Assembly: GCA_021799275.1 (NCBI GenBank)
Contig: JAJZAT010000027.1
Span: 1-39,246 of the forward strand
Length of the DNA stretch: 39,246 bases
Direction of reading: 5' to 3'
From: Bacillota bacterium
Lineage (GTDB): Bacteria > Bacillota > Sulfobacillia > JAJZYS01 > JAJYTV01
Part shown: positions 34,051 through 39,246 of the stretch, piece after piece
Numbering within the stretch: position 1 is the first letter of the stretch
Layout of the letters: each line of letters begins with the position of its first letter
Notes under the pieces: generated by a model
Database searches by the model: none
What the model saw: only the letters and a program-made list of their open reading frames with translations
What the model was told of the DNA's origin: nothing
Translations under genes and position numbers: made by a program

Positions 34051-34743
34051 GTGGTTACGGACATCGTCTTCGACCTGGATGACACGCTTTGCGATTTCAG
34101 CGCTGCCCGCAGGCGTGGCATCGATCAGGCGTTCACCGTGCTTCCTGAGCGGTACAGGTCAGACGCCCAGGCGCTGTGGCATGCGCTCGAGCCGGGACTT
34201 TTCAAGTCCTTTGCCGCGGGAGAGATCACCCGTGATGAATACCGCCGGCGGCGTTTTGCCACGATTCTCTCTGAACTCGGCCTTGCGGACGTGCCTGGGG
34301 AGGAGATGGGGCGGCGCATCGATCAAATGAACAGGGCCTTCATGCGGGAGATCAACGATGGCGCGCAACTGATGCCAGGGGCGGCGGCGTGTCTCGCCGA
34401 GCTGCGTGAGCGGGGCCTGAGCTGCCACGTGCTCACGAACGGCCCTGCGGACAGCCAGCGGAAACGGATCCGCGCGCTAGGTGTGGACACCTTCTTGGAA
34501 GAGGTGTTTGTGGGGGAGGAGATCGGTGCGTTCAAGCCGGATCCCATCGCGTTCTGCCACGCAGTAGACCGGATCGGACGTAGGCCCGACCAAGCGGTGA
34601 TGGTCGGCGACGATCTCCATGCCGATGTCCTTGCGGCACGGCAGGCCGGGCTGCACGCGATCCACTACGCGCCGGCCGGATCGGGCTACACGCCGCACAT
34701 CACGCATCTCAACCAGCTCGCGCACCTCATCGCCCAACTCTAG
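34051..34743 (+). CDS. HAD-superfamily hydrolase (YjjG/phosphoglycolate phosphatase-like)
   Basis: A 230-residue HAD phosphatase with all four motifs: Asp8 and Asp10 in FDLDDTL, Thr in HVLTNGPAD, Lys in IGAFKPDPIAF, and GDDLHADVLAARQAGL. The helical cap lies between residues ~18 and 95. The usual role is hydrolysis of small phosphomonoesters, often house-cleaning of nucleotides. The GTG at 34051 follows GGAGGTAGC, which overlaps the GNAT stop, giving translational coupling. The GC content of this gene is slightly lower than its neighbours. The gene is convergent with the kinase gene, with only 41 bases between the stops. Confidence 0.9.
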   Translation: MVTDIVFDLDDTLCDFSAARRRGIDQAFTVLPERYRSDAQALWHALEPGLFKSFAAGEITRDEYRRRRFATILSELGLADVPGEEMGRRIDQMNRAFMREINDGAQLMPGAAACLAELRERGLSCHVLTNGPADSQRKRIRALGVDTFLEEVFVGEEIGAFKPDPIAFCHAVDRIGRRPDQAVMVGDDLHADVLAARQAGLHAIHYAPAGSGYTPHITHLNQLAHLIAQL

Positions 34744-34784
34744 AGCCTGAGGCAAGGCTGCCCGCAGCGCAAAACCTCGAAACG

Positions 34785-36953
34785 CTACGGTTCCTGGACG
34801 CCGCGCCGCAGCACAGAGGGCACAAGACCCTGGCAGAACCGACGAAAGCACACCTCCTGCAGTCCCTCGCCCGCCCTTTGCGCCTTCGCCGCCTGCCAGC
34901 GCACCTCGCGGAGCCTCGTCTGCGCTGCCCGCATGCTGCCGAGGTACGCCTGAGCCTCGGACCGCCAGGACAGCGCAAGGCTCTGGCGCTCTCCGTCGAT
35001 CGTCTGCAGCGTCCTCGCGGCCTCTGCCCTTAGCCCTGCGACGTCCCGCAGGAACTCGCGCAGGGCCGCGTGGCGCTGGAGGCGCAGGTCCTGGAGCGCG
35101 CGGCGGAGTTCCTCCTCGGCCTCATGCTCCTCGAGAGGCGGCAGGGCCGCCGGCACGGCGGCGTGGGCCAGGGCCGTGACCTCGCGGTGCCACTGCGCGA
35201 TGCGCCGGGCCCGTTCGGGATCGATCGCCTCGATGTGGTGTCGCCGCCCGTCGCGGCCCACCGCAAGCTGCTCGCCCACCGCCTGGAGGTCGTAGGCGGA
35301 CAGGATGCCGGCCGCGACCAGCTGCAGCTTCGCGACGCGCCGCACGTCGAGGAGCGGGTCGTCCATCACCCGGTGGCTTTCGAGGACGCGCCGCTCCTCC
35401 GTGATCTGGAAGGCCCGCAGACGCTCCTCGCGGCGCCTCTGCGCGAGGTCGCGCAGTTCGGCCTCGCGCCGGTGGTAGCCTTGCAGGCCGAGGCCCTGGC
35501 GCAAGGCGCGCTCCTGCCGGCGCAGTTCGCCCTGGACTTCCTGCGCCTGCGCCCGCAGCCGCTCCTCATGCCGCTGCGAGGCCGTCAGCGCCGCGGCGTA
35601 CCGCGACGAGGTCGCGTTCAGCAGGGCGACCGTCCTCCGCTCGTCCCTGCGCAGCCGCGAGACCTGCCGCCGCAGGGCGTGGGCCCTGCGGGCATCGTCG
35701 CCCAAACGGTAGTGGAGGTAGAGGACGAGGGCGCCGAGGCTGGTCCAGGGCAGGACGCCCAGGGCGAGCCCCGTGCGCACCGCGGGACCCAGCGCGAGCA
35801 GCAGCCAGACCCCGGCGAGCCACGCGGCCGCGATCCAGCGGTCGAGCGGGGCAGGACGCAAACGCTCCTCCGGTATGGGGGCAGCCTGCGGCATGAGCCA
35901 GCCGGCGGCGCTCCCCACCCACTGCGTGGCATCGGGTGGGAGCCAGTCGTCGGGCGCCCGCTCCACCTGAAGGGCCACGGCGCGGGTCGGCACCGGCGAC
36001 GGCCGCGGGGCGGGCGCACCCGCGAGGGTGACCCGTCCGGCGGCGGGTTTCGCGGCTTCGGCCAGGACGTCGCGCAGCGGCAGGGTGCGGGGCAGCGCGG
36101 GCACCTCCCGCGGCGGCCGCGACGCAGCCCGCAGCAGCCGCTCCGCGAGCTCCGTCAGGCCTGGACGCCCAAGAGCCCTCAGCCGCTGCCAGACCGCCGC
36201 ATGGGGATCAAGAAAGTCCTCGCGGCGGAAGAGGAGACACTCGTCGCCCGCGCCCTGCTCCCGCCAGAGCTCAGGGCGACAGGCGAGCGCCGCGATCGAG
36301 AGGAAGACGACCCAGCCGGAGAAGCGATCGAGCCAGGGACCGAAATCCTGGTGCGAGCGGCCCGGGTGCTGGTAGTTCGGGTGGCCGAGCTCGAGCGACG
36401 GCCGAGCGGCGAGCGACGGCACGTACATCCCGTCGTAGTCCAGGAGGACGAGGCGCCCGGAGTCGACGAGGACGTTGCCGTGCTGGAGGTCGCCGTGGGC
36501 GATGCCGCCCTGCTCGAGGTCATGCAGCAGGTGAAGCCACGAAGCGGCCAGATCCTCGAGAGCCGACCGATCGCCGAGGTGGGCGCGCAGGTACGCGTCG
36601 AGACGCTCGCCTCCGGCCCACGCCATCTTGACGATCGGCTGCCAGCTGCCGGCGACGAGCACGCCACGCTCCTGGAACGCGAAGGGGACGAAGTACGGCA
36701 GGTGACCGCCGCGCAGACGGCGGGAGATCTCGGCGTAGCGCTCGCCCTGCTCGCTCCGGAGATGCTGGAAGCAGCGCACCGCCCAGTCTCCGCCCTGGCC
36801 CTGCAGGCGGAAGACGACGGCCATGTTGCCGCTTCGCGCCTTGGGCAGGCCCATGGCGTCGCACTCCGGCGCGCAGAGCCGCAGGTCGGGGTCCGCAAAG
36901 ACGAGGCCGGGGTGCTCGACCGCCTCCTGGTAGGCGCTCAGCTGCGCCGCCAT
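34785..36953 (-). CDS. membrane-anchored protein kinase-like protein of a TerY-P triad
   Basis: A 722-residue protein with an N-terminal kinase-like domain (about 40-300). The catalytic loop is HGDLQHGN (Asp155, Asn160) and the metal-binding segment is LLDYDGM (Asp172/Asp174); the Lys of strand 3 is less clear. A Pro-rich linker, two membrane helices (about 372-390 and 393-415), a long Arg/Glu-rich coiled coil (about 420-550), a possible helix-hairpin-helix segment (LVAAGILSAYDLQAVG) and further helices follow. This order, together with the adjacent PP2C-like and VWA genes, matches the TerY-P triad described for bacterial Ter-type stress systems. The ATG at 36953 follows GGGAGGCGG and overlaps the phosphatase gene end by 16 bases. 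Its substrates are unknown. Confidence 0.85.
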   Translation of the reverse strand: MAAQLSAYQEAVEHPGLVFADPDLRLCAPECDAMGLPKARSGNMAVVFRLQGQGGDWAVRCFQHLRSEQGERYAEISRRLRGGHLPYFVPFAFQERGVLVAGSWQPIVKMAWAGGERLDAYLRAHLGDRSALEDLAASWLHLLHDLEQGGIAHGDLQHGNVLVDSGRLVLLDYDGMYVPSLAARPSLELGHPNYQHPGRSHQDFGPWLDRFSGWVVFLSIAALACRPELWREQGAGDECLLFRREDFLDPHAAVWQRLRALGRPGLTELAERLLRAASRPPREVPALPRTLPLRDVLAEAAKPAAGRVTLAGAPAPRPSPVPTRAVALQVERAPDDWLPPDATQWVGSAAGWLMPQAAPIPEERLRPAPLDRWIAAAWLAGVWLLLALGPAVRTGLALGVLPWTSLGALVLYLHYRLGDDARRAHALRRQVSRLRRDERRTVALLNATSSRYAAALTASQRHEERLRAQAQEVQGELRRQERALRQGLGLQGYHRREAELRDLAQRRREERLRAFQITEERRVLESHRVMDDPLLDVRRVAKLQLVAAGILSAYDLQAVGEQLAVGRDGRRHHIEAIDPERARRIAQWHREVTALAHAAVPAALPPLEEHEAEEELRRALQDLRLQRHAALREFLRDVAGLRAEAARTLQTIDGERQSLALSWRSEAQAYLGSMRAAQTRLREVRWQAAKAQRAGEGLQEVCFRRFCQGLVPSVLRRGVQEP

Positions 36954-37690
36954 GGCGCCGCCTCCCGGCACTTGAGGGCCAAAAGCGTCACGTCGTCGTT
37001 GCGCAGCTGCCCGGTGCGGCGCCGGACCGCGGCCCAGCGGGCGAACTCCCGGGGGCCGGCGTCCGCGAGGCGGAGCAGGGTGGGGAAGGGTCGGCCGCGC
37101 CGTTCGGCCTTGCCGAGGCACCAGTGGGCGAGGGCGTCGCTCATCAGGAGGAAGCTGTCGCCAGGGCGCCAGTCGCCTTCGGTTTCGGCGAACAGGGCCT
37201 CGGCTCCGAGGCCGGAGCAGATCGCCTGGGGCCGCAGCGGCAGGTCGCCCTCCGCGCGGAACGGGAAGGATCTGACGAGTCTTGCGCCGCGCAGGTGGAA
37301 GAGGCAGCTGTCACCGATCGCGACGGCGTGCCAGCGCCCTCCGCCCGCCGCGCCGCCCACTTCGAGGCCGACGAACGTGGCGTAGGCCCCCGCTCGCAGC
37401 TTCTCCTCGGCGTACCAGGGCAGGGGGCGATCGCTGACGGCGCCCTGCCAGAGCCGGCGCAGGTCCTCGAGATCCGCCCGGTTTCCTGTCCCCGGCTGCC
37501 ACTGCCCCTGGGCGTAGGCCTGCACGAGCATGGTCGCCCAGAGGCCTGCGAAGGACGACTCGGTCGCCCCGTCCGCGACCGCGAGCCGCCAGGTGCCGCT
37601 CGCGGGGTCTTCCTGGCAGGCCCAGGCGTCCTCATACTCCCGGATGGATGAGCCCGCCTTCGGCAGGGCGTGCGCGCGGCAGGTCGGCAT
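36938..37690 (-). CDS. PP2C-family protein phosphatase of the TerY-P triad
   Basis: A 250-residue PPM/PP2C-type serine/threonine phosphatase. The metal-binding motifs are EDAW (20-23), VADGATES (Asp40), AIGDSCLF (Asp127), LLMSDALAHW (Asp185) and NDDVTLLAL (Asp232/233). It would dephosphorylate targets of the kinase encoded by the overlapping downstream gene. It starts 6 bases after the VWA gene stop and its 3' end overlaps the kinase gene by 16 bases, giving a tightly coupled operon. This order is as known for TerY-P triads. Confidence 0.88.
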   Translation of the reverse strand: MPTCRAHALPKAGSSIREYEDAWACQEDPASGTWRLAVADGATESSFAGLWATMLVQAYAQGQWQPGTGNRADLEDLRRLWQGAVSDRPLPWYAEEKLRAGAYATFVGLEVGGAAGGGRWHAVAIGDSCLFHLRGARLVRSFPFRAEGDLPLRPQAICSGLGAEALFAETEGDWRPGDSFLLMSDALAHWCLGKAERRGRPFPTLLRLADAGPREFARWAAVRRRTGQLRNDDVTLLALKCREAAPWRRS

Positions 37691-37696
37691 GGAGGG

Positions 37697-38542
37697 TCAG
37701 CGGAGATTCGCGGGGCGCGTGCCGATGTCGAGGAAGCTCACGAGCGCCGCGGGTTCGGCGTTGAAGATGAAGCCGCGGGCGCCGGGCGCCGCCGGGTAGC
37801 CCTCGAGCTGGAGGTGCGAGCGCATCGTGTCGGGGAGATCGCTCGAGATCTCGTAGAGCATGTGCGCGTAGGGGTCCTCGACCCCGGGATCCGCGGCGGG
37901 GAAACTGATCTCCCGGCTGGCGTGGGATGAGATGTGCACGTTGAAGAGCATCAGGTTGCCGTCGGTGGTGGCGAGGCCCCGCAGGCTCTCGGCCGCGAGG
38001 GAGGGATCGCCGTCCGTCGACTCGCCGTCGGTGATGTGGAAGACGATCGGGGGATGGCTGAAGGGGTGGGTCTGCACCCAGTGGTCAAGGACGCGGCGGG
38101 CCTCCGCGAAGGCCTGGCACATCGGCGTGCCGCCGTGCGCGACGGGGTCGAACCAGACGGGGAACTTGACGTCCTGCTCCAGGGTGCCGCCGGCGCCGTC
38201 CGGGATCTTGCGCCGCCGCGTCTCGATGCGCAGGGGCGCGTCCGCGAGATCGGCGACGGCCACGAGCTGCCGGCCCGTGAGCGGCCCGCCGAAGGCCGGC
38301 CCCACCTGGTCGCAGTAGCCGAGCACGCCGACGTCGAAGTAGTTGCGCACCCCTTCGTCCTTGGAGCACTTCAGCACAATGTTGCGCAGGAGGTTGTTGA
38401 CGATGGTCGCCACCTCCTGCGCCTTGCTCTCGTGCGCGCCGCCCTGCGCTCCGCCCCAGGGGTCCGCCATCGATCCGGACTGGTCGATCAGGAACAGGAA
38501 GCAGGACGGGTTCGCCCGGCTGATCTCGGCACTGTACGGCAT
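37697..38542 (-). CDS. VWA-domain protein (TerY-like) of the TerY-P triad
   Basis: A 281-residue von Willebrand factor A domain protein, first gene of the operon. The MIDAS metal site is complete: DQSGSM (Asp20, Ser22, Ser24), GGTPM and ITDGEST. The protein lacks a signal peptide and is expected in the cytoplasm. VWA domains in this context are thought to bind partner or client proteins in a phosphorylation-dependent system. Length and motif order fit the TerY group, and no other ter genes (TerB, TerC, TerD) lie in the window. The frame opens at 38722, but the ATG at 38542, behind GGAGGTG with a 6-base spacer, was chosen. Confidence 0.9.
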   Translation of the reverse strand: MPYSAEISRANPSCFLFLIDQSGSMADPWGGAQGGAHESKAQEVATIVNNLLRNIVLKCSKDEGVRNYFDVGVLGYCDQVGPAFGGPLTGRQLVAVADLADAPLRIETRRRKIPDGAGGTLEQDVKFPVWFDPVAHGGTPMCQAFAEARRVLDHWVQTHPFSHPPIVFHITDGESTDGDPSLAAESLRGLATTDGNLMLFNVHISSHASREISFPAADPGVEDPYAHMLYEISSDLPDTMRSHLQLEGYPAAPGARGFIFNAEPAALVSFLDIGTRPANLR

Positions 38543-38712
38543 GAACCCACCTCCAGGTTGTCGGCCAGGACCCATAGGTGGCCCTGCGCGCCGAGAGAGG
38601 TATATGCCGCAAGGGGTCGTCCAAAGGCCCCTTAAACCACCGGCCTGGCAGGAGCCGCGGCCCAGGCGCCATATCTCTTCTCGTGGACACGGATTTGGAG
38701 GAGGCCGGGACG

Positions 38713-39000
38713 ATGGTCGCACTCGTCGCGAGGTATCTGGTCCGGGAAGGCATGGCGGACGAAGTGGCCCGGGAACTGCGGGACTTCGCGCCCTTCGCGC
38801 GGGCGGAGCCCGGTTGCAGCCAGTACGTCGTGCATCGGGATCCCGCGGAGCCCAGGCGCATTCTGCTCTACGAGCAGTATCTCGACGAGCGGGCGCTCGA
38901 GGCGCACCGTGAGACCGAGCACTTCAAGTCGGTGATCGAGGGTCGGGTGCTGCCGCTGCTCGAGCGGCGCGAGCGGGAGATCTACACCGTCATCGGTTAG
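38713..39000 (+). CDS. small ABM-fold (antibiotic biosynthesis monooxygenase) protein
   Basis: A 95-residue ferredoxin-like alpha+beta barrel protein of the ABM superfamily. The pattern VALVARYLVREG, EPGCSQYVVHRD, ILLYEQYLDERALEAHRETEHFKS is typical. The latter segment has a His pair near the active-site cleft. Relatives include quinol monooxygenase YgiN and autoinducer-2-degrading LsrG. The exact substrate is unknown. GGAGGAGG lies about 8 bases ahead of the ATG. The gene is divergent from the TerY-P operon with about 170 bases between, so regulation may be shared. Confidence 0.85.
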   Translation: MVALVARYLVREGMADEVARELRDFAPFARAEPGCSQYVVHRDPAEPRRILLYEQYLDERALEAHRETEHFKSVIEGRVLPLLERREREIYTVIG

Positions 39001-39022
39001 GGCCGGAGTGGACGACCGCCGC

Positions 39023-39064
39023 CCAGCCCTGACGCATGATTTGAGAAGGCCGCGTCAGGGTTGG
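39023..39064. terminator. 13-bp hairpin downstream of the ABM gene
   Basis: CCAGCCCTGACGC pairs with GCGTCAGGGTTGG (one wobble) around a 16-base loop, 22 bases past the stop. It could be a terminator or the edge of an inserted element. There is no U-tract. Confidence 0.5.
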
Positions 39065-39131
39065 GATGCGGGCACTGGTGGAGAAGATTTCATCGCACAA
39101 AGGCACTGGACATCCACTTGCGGGTCTGCGA

Positions 39132-39153
39132 TGATACCGATGGGACGGTATCA
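39132..39153. repeat. inverted repeat ahead of the truncated ORF
   Basis: TGATACC (39132-39138) and GGTATCA (39147-39153) are perfect inverted repeats, 21 bases upstream of the truncated reading frame. An operator or a mobile-element end are the two simplest readings. Confidence 0.4.
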
Positions 39154-39173
39154 AAGGGGGCCCGCGTTCTGCT

Positions 39174-39246
39174 ATGGGCAGGTTTGAGGAGCCGTTCTGG
39201 GTGGGCGAGCGGTACTTCAGTGCGGAAGACATCGCCCATATCAGGG
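39174..39246 (+). CDS. 5' end of a truncated gene, possibly a DruA/IS4-like transposase
   Basis: Only 24 codons remain before the window ends, beginning MGRFEEPFW and continuing VGERYFSAEDIAHIR. The aromatic start followed by FSAEDIAHIR resembles the N-terminus of transposase-related DUF4338/DruA-type proteins, but this is recognition by pattern over a short stretch. AAGGGGG lies 13 bases ahead of the ATG, a long spacer. The inverted repeats upstream are compatible with an element end. Confidence 0.4.
   Translation, partial: MGRFEEPFWVGERYFSAEDIAHIR

Noticed and set aside
1-39246. tRNA, rRNA, CRISPR arrays and prophage genes
   Set aside because: No T-arm GTTCGA-type cloverleaf, no 16S/23S signature, no evenly spaced direct repeats and no phage structural or integrase motif were seen.

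Overview
The window is a GC-rich bacterial chromosomal segment. It has strong AGGAGG-type ribosome binding sites, several GTG starts, at least six predicted lipoproteins with LAAC or LAGC lipoboxes, and a Bacillus-type octanoyl transferase (LipL-like). Together with a selenocysteine formate dehydrogenase and two large Asp-box beta-propeller lipoproteins, this fits a high-GC, probably thermophilic member of the Firmicutes/Bacillota. The taxon is an inference, since no rRNA, tRNA or marker gene is present. No CRISPR array or prophage is seen. The only hint of a mobile element is a truncated reading frame at the right edge.

Layout. 0.2-7.4 kb holds a short-chain dehydrogenase, a helical-repeat lipoprotein, an alpha/beta hydrolase, an aldo/keto reductase, and a GntR regulator followed directly by an SHMT-like PLP enzyme. 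7.6-12.7 kb holds a small membrane protein, an Asn/Tyr/Ala-rich repeat protein, an ornithine-cyclodeaminase-family enzyme, an MFS exporter, an unknown 97-residue protein and two tiny homologous single-helix membrane peptides (25 and 26 residues). 13.3-16.0 kb is one long formate dehydrogenase gene interrupted by an in-frame TGA, read here as selenocysteine 356 and followed by a bacterial SECIS-like hairpin. 16-20.3 kb holds two lipoproteins, a LipL-like transferase and a Cys/Met-metabolism PLP enzyme. 20.5-24.6 kb holds an Asp-box propeller lipoprotein and a PAS hybrid histidine kinase. 24.6-31.4 kb holds a HAD hydrolase, a ClC-type transporter without the gating glutamate, an APC amino-acid permease, an acetamidase/formamidase, a lipoprotein and an SDR with an altered active site. 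31.6-34.7 kb is a co-directional group of a second propeller lipoprotein, a GNAT acetyltransferase and a HAD hydrolase. 34.8-38.5 kb is a tight operon of a VWA (TerY-like) protein, a PP2C-like phosphatase and a membrane-anchored kinase with coiled coil and a possible HhH, matching the TerY-P triad. 38.7-39.2 kb holds an ABM-type small protein and a truncated reading frame.

The most novel-looking element is the pair of tiny membrane peptides. They share sequence, a nearly identical ribosome binding site/spacer and the same GAGCCCCG-stem hairpin downstream, as if one small cassette had been copied. The selenoprotein formate dehydrogenase would be split in two by standard gene calling. Two adjacent genes (LipL-like and a lipoprotein) appear to lack any ATG/GTG/TTG at the start their protein family features require.
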